Positions 56,911-64,000 of a DNA stretch of 64,000 nucleotides are shown here, one piece after another (position 1 is the stretch's first letter; each line of letters begins with the position of its first letter). A program made the position numbers and the translations under genes. The stretch lies in NCBI RefSeq assembly GCF_016735515.1, contig NZ_JAERQZ010000001.1, positions 3,956,746 to 4,020,745 on the forward strand, written 5' to 3'. The stretch is from Piscinibacter sp. HJYY11. GTDB taxonomy: Bacteria; Pseudomonadota; Gammaproteobacteria; Burkholderiales; Burkholderiaceae_C. A model generated the notes under the pieces. That model was not told the DNA's origin, searched no databases, and worked only from the letters and a program-made list of their open reading frames with translations.

Positions 56911-57240
56911 ATGAGCAACGGCTACGCCTTCATCACCATCCTCGGCCTGATGGTGATCACCGTGATCACCCGCGGCTTCTTCCTCATCTCGAAAGAAGAG
57001 CTGGTGCTGCCCGACTGGGTGAAGCGCGGCCTGCGCTATGCGCCGCTTGCGGCGCTGGCCGCGGTGGTGGTGCCCGAGATCGTGATGGCCCAGGGCGAGC
57101 TCATCGGCACCTGGAAGGATGCGCGTCTGTACGCCGCCGCGGCGGCCACCGGCTACTACTTCTGGCGGCGCGGCATGCTCGGCACCATCGTCACCGGCAT
57201 GGCCGTACTGATTCCGTTGAAACTCGGGCTGGGGTGGTAG
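56911..57240 (+). CDS. azlD: AzlD-family branched-chain amino acid exporter, small subunit
   Basis: Small membrane partner of AzlC. The product has 109 residues with about four hydrophobic segments; VITVITRGFFLISKEELVLP and GLRYAPLAALAAVVVPEIV are typical of AzlD. It begins 10 bases after azlC, in the usual pair order. Confidence 0.9.
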   Translation: MSNGYAFITILGLMVITVITRGFFLISKEELVLPDWVKRGLRYAPLAALAAVVVPEIVMAQGELIGTWKDARLYAAAAATGYYFWRRGMLGTIVTGMAVLIPLKLGLGW

Positions 57241-57300
57241 TTACGGCGAGTTCCTGGTGTCCAATAGCGGGCTGAAATTCTTGTCATCACGCCCCGCACC

Positions 57301-58491
57301 ATGAAAGTCCTCCGCTTCGAAGACCTCGCCGCCCAAGGCAAGGCAGCCGGCCAACGTGTGTTCATCCGTGCCGACCTGAACGTCCCGCAAGACGATGCCG
57401 GCAACATCACCGAAGACACCCGCATCCGCGCGTCCATTCCCTGCATCGAGCTGGCGCTGAAGGCCGGCGCTGCGGTCATGGTCACGTCGCACCTGGGCCG
57501 CCCGACCGAGGGCGAGTTCAAGCCCGAGGACTCGCTGGCCCCGGTGGCCAAGCGCATGGGCGAGCTGATGGGCCGCGAGATTCCGGTGGTGGCCAACTGG
57601 GTCGATGGTGTGCAGGTGGCACCGGGCCAATTGGTCATGCTCGAGAACTGCCGCCTCAACAAGGGCGAGAAGAAGAACAACGAAGAGCTGGCGAAGAAGA
57701 TGGCCGCGCTGTGCGACATCTTCGTGCACGACGCCTTCGGCACCGCGCACCGTGCCGAAGCTTCGACCTACGGCATCGCCCAGTTCGCCAAGATCGCCTG
57801 CGCCGGCCCGCTGCTCGCGGCCGAGATCGACGCGATCTCCAAGGCCCTGGCCAACCCGAAGCGCCCGCTGGTGGCCATCGTGGCCGGCAGCAAGGTCAGC
57901 ACCAAGCTGACCATCCTGCAATCGCTCGCGAAGAACGTCGACGGCCTCATCGTCGGCGGTGGCATCGCCAACACCTTCCTGCTGGCCGCCGGCCTGCCCA
58001 TCGGCAAGTCGCTGGCCGAGCCCGACCTGGTCGGCGAAGCCAAGGCCGTGATCGAAGCGATGAAGGCGCGTGGCGCCGCCGTGCCGATCCCCGTCGACGT
58101 GGTGACGGCCAAGGCCTTCGCGGCTGACGCACCCGCCACTGTCAAGGCCGCCACCGACGTGGGCGCCGACGACCTGATCCTCGACATCGGCCCCCAGACC
58201 GCCGCCCAGCTCGCCGAGCAGCTGAAGAAGGCCGGCACCATCGTCTGGAATGGCCCCGTCGGCGTGTTCGAGTTCGACGCTTTCGCCAAGGGCACCGAGA
58301 CGCTGGCGCGCGCCATCGCGGAGTCGAGCGCCTTCAGCATCGCCGGGGGCGGCGACACGCTCGCCGCGATCGCCAAGTACAAGATCGAGAAGGACGTGGG
58401 CTACATCTCCACCGGCGGGGGTGCCTTCCTCGAGGTGCTGGAAGGCAAGACGCTGCCGGCCTTCGAGATCCTGCAAAAGCGCGCCGCCTGA
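57301..58491 (+). CDS. pgk: Phosphoglycerate kinase
   Basis: Converts 1,3-bisphosphoglycerate and ADP to 3-phosphoglycerate and ATP in glycolysis, and the reverse in gluconeogenesis or the Calvin cycle. The product has 396 residues. The substrate-binding N-terminus is [10 protein letters not shown] with the following [13 protein letters not shown]-binding sequence is [12 protein letters not shown] and [20 protein letters not shown]. It is 61 bases after azlD and 39 before pyk. Confidence 0.98.
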   Translation: MKVLRFEDLAAQGKAAGQRVFIRADLNVPQDDAGNITEDTRIRASIPCIELALKAGAAVMVTSHLGRPTEGEFKPEDSLAPVAKRMGELMGREIPVVANWVDGVQVAPGQLVMLENCRLNKGEKKNNEELAKKMAALCDIFVHDAFGTAHRAEASTYGIAQFAKIACAGPLLAAEIDAISKALANPKRPLVAIVAGSKVSTKLTILQSLAKNVDGLIVGGGIANTFLLAAGLPIGKSLAEPDLVGEAKAVIEAMKARGAAVPIPVDVVTAKAFAADAPATVKAATDVGADDLILDIGPQTAAQLAEQLKKAGTIVWNGPVGVFEFDAFAKGTETLARAIAESSAFSIAGGGDTLAAIAKYKIEKDVGYISTGGGAFLEVLEGKTLPAFEILQKRAA

Positions 58492-58530
58492 TTCACCGCT
58501 GACCGACCGCAAGAAGAACGGAGACCCTGC

Positions 58531-59958
58531 ATGCCCGCTACCAAGATCGTTGCCACCCTCGGCCCTGCGTCCAGCACCCCAGAGGTGCTGCAGCGAATGA
58601 TCCGGGCCGGGGTCGACGTGGTGCGGCTCAACTTCTCGCACGGCAAGGCGCAGGACCACATCGAGCGCGCTGCGCTCGTGCGCGAGGCGGCCAAGGCGGT
58701 GGGCAAGGAAGTGGCCATCATGGCCGACCTGCAGGGCCCGAAGATCCGTGTCGGCAAGTTCGAAGGTGGCAAGACCATCATCGAGCCGGGGCAGAAGTTC
58801 ATCCTCGACGGCGCGACCACCGAGCTCGGCAACAACGAGCGTGTGGGCCTCGACTACAAGGAGCTGCCGCGCGACGTGCGCCCCGGCGACACCCTGCTGC
58901 TCAACGACGGCCTGCTGAAGCTGACCGTCGATGCGGTGAAGGGCGCCGAGGTGCACACCACCGTCGTGATCGGCGGTGAGCTGTCGAACAACAAGGGCAT
59001 CAACAAGGCCGGTGGCGGCCTGACCGCGCCCGCGTTGACCGGCAAGGACATGGAAGACATCAAGACCGCGATGAGCTTCCAGTGCGAGTACCTGGCGGTG
59101 AGCTTCCCCAAGAACGCGACCGACATGGAAATGGCGCGCCAGCTCGCCAACGTGGCCGGCGAGCAATACCGCCACAAGCCGGCACTGATCGCCAAGATCG
59201 AGCGCAGCGAGGCGATCCCGGTGCTCGAATCGATCATCAAGGCGAGTGACGGCATCATGGTCGCGCGGGGCGACCTCGCGGTGGAAGTCGGCAACGCGGC
59301 GGTGCCGGCGCTGCAGAAACGCATGATCAAGATGGCCCGCGAACTCGACCGCGTGGTGATCACCGCGACGCAGATGATGGAGTCGATGATCGTGAACCCG
59401 GTGCCCACGCGTGCCGAGGTGAGCGACGTGGCCAATGCGGTGATCGACGGCACCGACGCGGTGATGCTGAGCGCGGAGACGGCCGCCGGCAAGTACCCGG
59501 TGGAGACGGTGGAGATGATGGCGCAGATCTGCGCCGAGGCCGAGAGCGCCGAAGAGATCTCGCTCGACGCCAGCTTCACCGACAAGAAGTTCGGCCGCAT
59601 CGACCAGTCGATCGCGATGGGCGCGCTCTTCACCGCCCACCACCTGGGCTGCAAGGCCATCGTGGCGCTGACCGAGTCGGGCTCGACCGCGCTCTGGATG
59701 AGCCGCCACAAGATCCACGTGCCGATCTTCGGGCTGACCTCGCAGGTGGGCAGCCAGCGGCGCATGTGCCTCTACCGCAACGTGCGGCCGCTCTTGATGT
59801 CGAGCCACACCGACCGCGATGAAGCGCTGAAGCATGCCGAGAGCATGCTGGTCGAGGCCGGCGTGCTGAAGCCCGGTGACACCTACGCCATCACCTGCGG
59901 CGAGCCGATGGGCTACCCGGGGGGCACCAACATGCTGAAGGTCTGCCTCGTCGGCTAG
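58531..59958 (+). CDS. pyk: Pyruvate kinase
   Basis: Converts phosphoenolpyruvate and ADP to pyruvate and ATP. The product has 475 residues. The N-terminus reads TKIVATLGPASSTPEVLQRM; catalytic sequence is RLNFSHGKAQDHIERA, the metal-binding MVARGDLAVEVG, and ITATQMMESMIVNPVPTRAE. The C-terminal allosteric domain follows. Its stop overlaps the stop of the convergent DUF481 gene by 4 bases. Confidence 0.97.
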   Translation: MPATKIVATLGPASSTPEVLQRMIRAGVDVVRLNFSHGKAQDHIERAALVREAAKAVGKEVAIMADLQGPKIRVGKFEGGKTIIEPGQKFILDGATTELGNNERVGLDYKELPRDVRPGDTLLLNDGLLKLTVDAVKGAEVHTTVVIGGELSNNKGINKAGGGLTAPALTGKDMEDIKTAMSFQCEYLAVSFPKNATDMEMARQLANVAGEQYRHKPALIAKIERSEAIPVLESIIKASDGIMVARGDLAVEVGNAAVPALQKRMIKMARELDRVVITATQMMESMIVNPVPTRAEVSDVANAVIDGTDAVMLSAETAAGKYPVETVEMMAQICAEAESAEEISLDASFTDKKFGRIDQSIAMGALFTAHHLGCKAIVALTESGSTALWMSRHKIHVPIFGLTSQVGSQRRMCLYRNVRPLLMSSHTDRDEALKHAESMLVEAGVLKPGDTYAITCGEPMGYPGGTNMLKVCLVG

Positions 59959-60716
59959 TCGAACCGCAGGGAGACGCCGGTCAGGAACTGCACGTCGTAG
60001 TGCTTCAGGTCACGCCCGGGGGCGCTGTTGTAGCGGTACTGCACCCCGGTGGTGAGCTGCCAGGTCTGCGTCATCGCCACTGACAAGCCGGCGTCGAACA
60101 CCGCTCGGTACTCGCCCGTGTCGCGCAGGTCGGCGTAGTACTCCAGCTTCTGCCGCAGCGTGGTGTTGGGCGTGAGCTTGTGGTTCGAGTTCTGGCTCAC
60201 CAGAGCTTCCGAGCGGCCGTAGCGGCTGCGCAGCTCGCCGTTGACGTCGGCGGTGCCCACGTAGCGGTCGTCGGTGTAGCCGAAGCCGGCAAAGACGTCC
60301 CAGGTGTTGGTGTCCTCGCGGATGATGTGCCGGCCCAGGCCGCCGTAGGCCGACACGCGCGAGGCGATGTTGGCCGGCCGGTCACGCAGGTAGTCGAGCT
60401 TGCCGACGGTGAAGAAATCCTTGTTGATGAGGTCCTGGTCGTACTGCGTGGTGAGCGCGTAGGTCGCGGCGGTGGCCCGTTCGTCGTTGCGCGCATAGAA
60501 CACGCGGCCGAGCGTGAGCCACTTGCTCTGGTCGGTCTGCTTGACGGTTTCGCCGGTCAGCGTGGCGGTGGTGGCGCTGGTGTTGCCGCCGCTCACACTA
60601 GAAGCGAAGGTCCACAGCGAGCGCAGCACGCCGTCGGGCTTCATCGTGACTTGGGCGCTTGCAAGCGCGGGCAGGGCGAGGGCCGTGGCGGCCAGGAGGC
60701 AGGGGTACTTCTTCAT
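59955..60716 (-). CDS. DUF481 family outer-membrane protein
   Basis: The 253-residue product has a signal peptide ending ALASA and then alternating beta-strand sequence rich in Tyr, Thr and Arg (YDQDLINKDFFTVGKLDYLR, AGFGYTDDRYVG), as in the DUF481/YdiY family, predicted to be a small beta-barrel. The chain ends VSLRFD. Function unknown; homologues are sometimes salt- or acid-induced. It is convergent with pyk and divergent from the ilvA-like gene, 58 bases away. Confidence 0.85.
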   Translation of the reverse strand: MKKYPCLLAATALALPALASAQVTMKPDGVLRSLWTFASSVSGGNTSATTATLTGETVKQTDQSKWLTLGRVFYARNDERATAATYALTTQYDQDLINKDFFTVGKLDYLRDRPANIASRVSAYGGLGRHIIREDTNTWDVFAGFGYTDDRYVGTADVNGELRSRYGRSEALVSQNSNHKLTPNTTLRQKLEYYADLRDTGEYRAVFDAGLSVAMTQTWQLTTGVQYRYNSAPGRDLKHYDVQFLTGVSLRFD

Positions 60717-60774
60717 GCTTGTGGCGACCTTATCGCGTCCTCACGAGTTCCTTCATCGAGGCCACAATCGCGCC

Positions 60775-61989
60775 ATGGAAACGCTCGCTCCCTCGCTCGA
60801 CGACATTCGTGCAGCGGCACGCCGATTGCACGGGCACGTGCTCGAAACGCCCTGCCTGCCGTCGCGCACCCTCGGCGAGCTCGCCGGCTGCGAGGTCTTC
60901 CTCAAGTTCGAGAACCATCAGTTCACCGCCTCGTTCAAGGAGCGGGGCGCACTCAACAAGATTGCGCAGCTGACCGATGACGAACGGTCGCGGGGCGTGC
61001 TGGCGGTCTCAGCGGGCAACCACGCGCAGGGTGTCGCGTATCACGCCCAACGGTTGGGCATTCCGGCGACCATCGTGATGCCGCGTTTCGCCACGCCGGT
61101 GAAGGTGGCCAACACGCGGCGCTTCGGCGCGCAGGTGGTGCTGCACGGCGACACCTTCGACGATGCGCGGGCACACGGCCTGCTGCTCGCGCGGGAACGG
61201 CAGCTCACGCTGATCCACCCCTTCGACGATGCGGCGGTGATCGCGGGGCAGGGCACGGTGGCGCTCGAGATGCTGGCGCAACAGCCGGCGATCGACACGC
61301 TGGTGGTGCCCATCGGCGGCGGTGGCCTGATCGGCGGCATCGCATCGGCTGCACTCGCGATGAAGCCCGGCATCGAGGTGGTGGGCGTGCAGGCCTCGCG
61401 TTTCCCTGCAGCCTGGAATGCCAAGCATGGAGGCCAGCGCGAGGTGCACCACGCCACCATCGCCGACGGCATCGGCGTGAAGGCGCCGGGCGTGCTCACG
61501 CTGCCGCTGGTCCAGGCGCGTGTGAACGACGTGCTGCTGGTCGACGAAGACGACATCGAGCAGGCCATCGTGCTGCTGCTGGAGATCGAGAAGACGGTGG
61601 TGGAAGGGGCGGGTGCGGTGGCGCTGGCGGCCTTGATGAAACACCGCGGCCGCTTCGGCGGCCGCAAGGTCGGCCTGGTGCTGAGTGGCGGCAACATCGA
61701 GCCGCTGGTGCTGGCCGAGATCATCGAGCGCGGCATGGTGAAGTCGGGCCGACTGGCGCGGCTGCGGTTGGACATCCGCGACGTGCCGGGGGCGCTGGCC
61801 GACGTCTGCCTGCTCCTCGGCAAGCTCGGTGCCAACATCGACGAGGTGCAGCACCAACGGGCGTTCAGCTCGGTGTCGGTCGAGCGGGTGCAGATCGAGG
61901 TGGTGGTCCACACGCGGGGTGTGGAGCACATTGCGGAGATCCTCGCGGCGATGGGCTCCGCCGGCTATCGCGCAGAAAGAATCGGCTGA
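60775..61989 (+). CDS. ilvA: Threonine ammonia-lyase (threonine dehydratase) with one ACT domain
   Basis: PLP enzyme that converts threonine to 2-oxobutanoate, the first step of isoleucine synthesis or a catabolic route. The start at 60775 gives 404 residues. The PLP lysine is in FTASFKERGALNK and the phosphate-binding loop is VPIGGGGLIGGIA. Residues ~330-400 form a single ACT domain (RLDIRDVPGALADVCLLLGK), so it resembles the ~400-residue single-ACT form rather than the ~510-residue biosynthetic IlvA with two. No ribosome site is visible and a CACAAT -10-like box lies 6 bases before the ATG. Confidence 0.93.
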   Translation: METLAPSLDDIRAAARRLHGHVLETPCLPSRTLGELAGCEVFLKFENHQFTASFKERGALNKIAQLTDDERSRGVLAVSAGNHAQGVAYHAQRLGIPATIVMPRFATPVKVANTRRFGAQVVLHGDTFDDARAHGLLLARERQLTLIHPFDDAAVIAGQGTVALEMLAQQPAIDTLVVPIGGGGLIGGIASAALAMKPGIEVVGVQASRFPAAWNAKHGGQREVHHATIADGIGVKAPGVLTLPLVQARVNDVLLVDEDDIEQAIVLLLEIEKTVVEGAGAVALAALMKHRGRFGGRKVGLVLSGGNIEPLVLAEIIERGMVKSGRLARLRLDIRDVPGALADVCLLLGKLGANIDEVQHQRAFSSVSVERVQIEVVVHTRGVEHIAEILAAMGSAGYRAERIG

Positions 61990-62038
61990 TGCCTGCCGCT
62001 CGGCTGGCCGGCGTGGGGCGGTCCGGCGCTCGGCCCGC

Positions 62039-63049
62039 TCAGGCCTCGCGCACGCTGCGCACCAGCGCTTCGACCTTCGGCGACATGTTCGTCGGCACCA
62101 TCTCCACGCCGTCCATCGGCAGCACGCGGAAGAGCTCGTCGACGAAGCTGTGGCCGATGCTGTCGACGCCGTCGAAGTCCATCTCCGCGCGGCGGAACTG
62201 CTGCAGCCGGGCGGCGACCCTGCGGGCCTGGGCGCGCGAGTCGAGGCCGGCGAGCGGCGTGGCCAGCAGGCGCAGCGGTACGGTGGTGCGCTCGAAGCCG
62301 TAGCCGGTGCCGTCGAGGCTGTGGGCCTGCAGCACGTCGTCGAGCTTGCGGGTGGTGTCGAGCGCGATGGCGGCGTAGACCGAGGTGCCGCGGCGCTTGA
62401 GGGCACGGCCCGGGTGCCAGCCACCGTCCCACAGGCGGTGCTGGAAGGCGGTGTCGTTGGCGTGCAGGTCGAACACGTCGGCCAGCCGCGAGCTGAAGAA
62501 GAGGCCGCGGCCGGCATGGCGTTGCGGCTGGCTCGTCAACTTGCCCTTGCTCACCTCGAGCATGGCCAGCGCCGGGTCGTCGAGGGAGAACGATCGCGAG
62601 AGCTGGTCGAAGACGCCGCAGCCGTCGTCCGAGACGAGCAGCTGCACGTGGCTGGGCGTCTGGCGCAGCGAGACGGTCACGTTCTCGCCGCCGCTGTGGT
62701 CGATGGCGTTGTTGAGCAGCTCGCCGAAGATGTGCTGGGTGATGCGCCGCACTTCGGGTGGCAGGTCGAAACAAGGCGCGAAGTGGCGGGCCCAGGGCAG
62801 GTCTTCCTGCAGGCCCGAAAGCGGGTAGCGCTGCACCACCTGGCGCAGCAGACCGGGTTGGAAGCGCGGCTGGCGGACCGTCCCTTCACGCTTGAGCCAC
62901 CCCAGTTGCATGAGCCGCTGCAGTGCCTTGCGCGCGGTGCTGCGGCTGACCTGTGCCGACTCGGCGATGTGCGCCGCAAGGTCGAGCGGGTGCTGCAGCG
63001 CGGACGCGGTGATGTGCAGGGTGAGGGCGTTGAGGTCGAGTCGTGCCAT
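62039..63049 (-). CDS. Three-domain regulator: winged helix, GHKL ATPase, DUF4325
   Basis: The 336-residue product joins three modules. Residues ~10-58 are a winged-helix DNA-binding domain (VSRSTARKALQRLMQLGWLK). Residues ~95-235 are a histidine-kinase-like ATPase with N-box GELLNNAIDHS (109-119), G1 DDGCG (141-145) and G2-like HAGRGLFF (178-185). Residues ~257-336 are a STAS-like DUF4325 domain (DFDGVDSIGHSFVDELFRVL). There is no histidine phospho-acceptor domain, receiver or membrane segment. The layout resembles an anti-sigma kinase fused to its antagonist. A function is not known. It lies alone between ilvA (convergent) and the aldolase gene (divergent). Confidence 0.82.
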   Translation of the reverse strand: MARLDLNALTLHITASALQHPLDLAAHIAESAQVSRSTARKALQRLMQLGWLKREGTVRQPRFQPGLLRQVVQRYPLSGLQEDLPWARHFAPCFDLPPEVRRITQHIFGELLNNAIDHSGGENVTVSLRQTPSHVQLLVSDDGCGVFDQLSRSFSLDDPALAMLEVSKGKLTSQPQRHAGRGLFFSSRLADVFDLHANDTAFQHRLWDGGWHPGRALKRRGTSVYAAIALDTTRKLDDVLQAHSLDGTGYGFERTTVPLRLLATPLAGLDSRAQARRVAARLQQFRRAEMDFDGVDSIGHSFVDELFRVLPMDGVEMVPTNMSPKVEALVRSVREA

Positions 63050-63333
63050 GGCGGTCTTCTTCCCTTCGAATGCGGAAGGCCAGTGTCGGCGTGAGGCTCG
63101 GAATCTGGAGCGTGAAAAGCGCCGCCATCACCCTCCAATTCGAGCTTCTGGCCCCGTGGGCAGGCCACTGAAGCGGGGTCCCCCAGACACGGGAGACGGC
63201 CTTGGGCGGAGGGTTTTCACCGAGGGGCCCCCGCTACAATCGACCGGTTTCGCAGCGGTTACAGCGCTGTTTCACCGGCGTGTGCGCACACTGCTCACCC
63301 GGTTGCAAGTTTCATCACTTCCGGACTCCGACC
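63050..63333 (+). promoter_or_regulatory. Divergent control region of the DUF4325 regulator and fba
   Basis: The 284-base gap has no convincing open frame. TACAAT at 63235-63240 is the best -10 box for fba, with TTTTCA (63214-63219) as a weak -35 at 15 bases; the resulting leader is about 87 bases. GTGTGCGCACAC (63281-63292) is a short perfect palindrome inside the leader. No promoter for the minus-strand gene is obvious. Confidence 0.5.
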
Positions 63334-64000
63334 ATGCCACTCGTCTCAATGCGCCAGCTCCTGGACCATGCCGCGGAAAACGGCTACGGCATCCCGGCTT
63401 TCAACGTCAACAACCTCGAGCAAGTGCAGGCCGTGATGGCCGCCGCCGACGAAGTGGGCGCACCGGTCATCCTGCAAGCGAGCGCCGGTGCCCGCAAGTA
63501 CGCAGGCGAGCCCTTCATCAAGCACCTGATCCAGGCCGCCACCGAGGCCTACCCGCACATCCCGCTGGTGATGCACCAGGACCACGGCACCACGCCCGCC
63601 GTCTGCGAAGGCGCCATCAACCTCGGCTTCGGCTCGGTGATGATGGACGGCTCGCTGCGTGAAGACGGCAAGACGCCGGCCGACTTCAACTACAACGTCG
63701 ACGTGACCCGCCGCGTGGTGCAGATGGCGCACAAGGTCGGCGTGACCGTCGAAGGCGAGCTCGGCTGCCTCGGCAACCTGGAAACGGGCGATGCCGGCGA
63801 AGAAGACGGCATCGGCGCCGAAGGCAAGCTCGACCACAGCCAGATGCTGACCGACCCCGAAGAAGCCGCCGTCTTCGTGCGCGAAACGCAGCTCGACGCG
63901 CTGGCCATCGCCATCGGCACCAGCCACGGCGCCTACAAGTTCTCGCGCAAGCCCACCGGCGACATCCTCGCCATCTCGCGCGTGAAAGAGATCCACAAGC
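63334..64000 (+). CDS. fba: Class II fructose-1,6-bisphosphate aldolase, N-terminal part (cut by window end)
   Basis: Zinc enzyme that cleaves or forms fructose-1,6-bisphosphate in glycolysis and gluconeogenesis. 222 residues are present. [20 protein letters not shown] and [20 protein letters not shown] open the protein; the zinc-ligand histidine and active-site aspartate are in [40 protein letters not shown] and [20 protein letters not shown] carry further ligands. This is the longer class II type common in Burkholderiales, often near pgk and pyk, as here but with three other genes between. Confidence 0.96.
   Translation, partial: MPLVSMRQLLDHAAENGYGIPAFNVNNLEQVQAVMAAADEVGAPVILQASAGARKYAGEPFIKHLIQAATEAYPHIPLVMHQDHGTTPAVCEGAINLGFGSVMMDGSLREDGKTPADFNYNVDVTRRVVQMAHKVGVTVEGELGCLGNLETGDAGEEDGIGAEGKLDHSQMLTDPEEAAVFVRETQLDALAIAIGTSHGAYKFSRKPTGDILAISRVKEIHK

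Overview
The window is one contiguous high-G+C chromosomal segment from a betaproteobacterium. It is most likely from Burkholderiales, in the Leptothrix/Rubrivivax/Roseateles neighbourhood; that placement is inferred from gene order and protein character, not from a search. Supporting signs are rpoBC joined to str, S10, spc and alpha ribosomal clusters in one run, a def-fmt pair divergent from lysM-dprA-smg, pgk-pyk near a class II aldolase, and a cysTWA sulfate operon next to a CysB-type regulator. Almost everything is core genome. I saw no insertion sequence, prophage, CRISPR array, integron or attachment site.

Bases 1-26750 hold the transcription and translation machinery: the 3' end of rpoB, rpoC, a PIN-domain gene on the opposite strand, then rpsL-rpsG-fusA-tuf, rpsJ-rplCDWB-rpsS-rplV-rpsC-rplP-rpmC-rpsQ, a peroxiredoxin gene embedded in the cluster, rplN-rplX-rplE-rpsN-rpsH-rplF-rplR-rpsE-rpmD-rplO-secY-infA-rpmJ, and rpsM-rpsK-rpsD-rpoA-rplQ. 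Promoter motifs before rpsL, rplC and rplN, and hairpins in several gaps, suggest the long cluster is cut into separately controlled units.

Bases 26750-37800 are a mixed block: an initiator tRNA, a small cysteine-rich protein, a glyoxalase-like protein, small membrane proteins, a thioredoxin-like protein, a small secreted protein, the large helicase Lhr translationally coupled to an Asp/Glu-racemase-family gene, a DUF2061 membrane protein under a perfect Fur-box-like palindrome, an aldehyde dehydrogenase, and a two-gene envelope operon.

Bases 38000-44045 are a sulfate uptake locus: two different sulfate-binding proteins, cysT, cysW, cysA and a convergent CysB-family regulator. Both binding-protein genes and the regulator share a CTTA-N13/14-YAAG element upstream, a candidate CysB operator. 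Bases 44220-50030 carry yajC-secD-secF and a DUF1631 gene. Bases 50049-55543 carry smg, dprA and a LysM protein on the minus strand, diverging from def-fmt-htpX. Bases 55650-64000 carry a lipoprotein, an AzlC/AzlD-type exporter pair, pgk, pyk, a DUF481 outer-membrane protein, threonine ammonia-lyase, a three-domain regulator (winged helix, GHKL ATPase, DUF4325) and the start of a class II fructose-bisphosphate aldolase gene.

The items most worth a second look are the single-chain wHTH-ATPase-DUF4325 regulator, the shared sulfate-locus operator, the Fur-type palindrome before a DUF2061 gene, the peroxiredoxin in the ribosomal cluster, and the hairpins that overlap promoter -35 boxes inside that cluster. 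I found no obviously new multi-gene defence or biosynthetic system.
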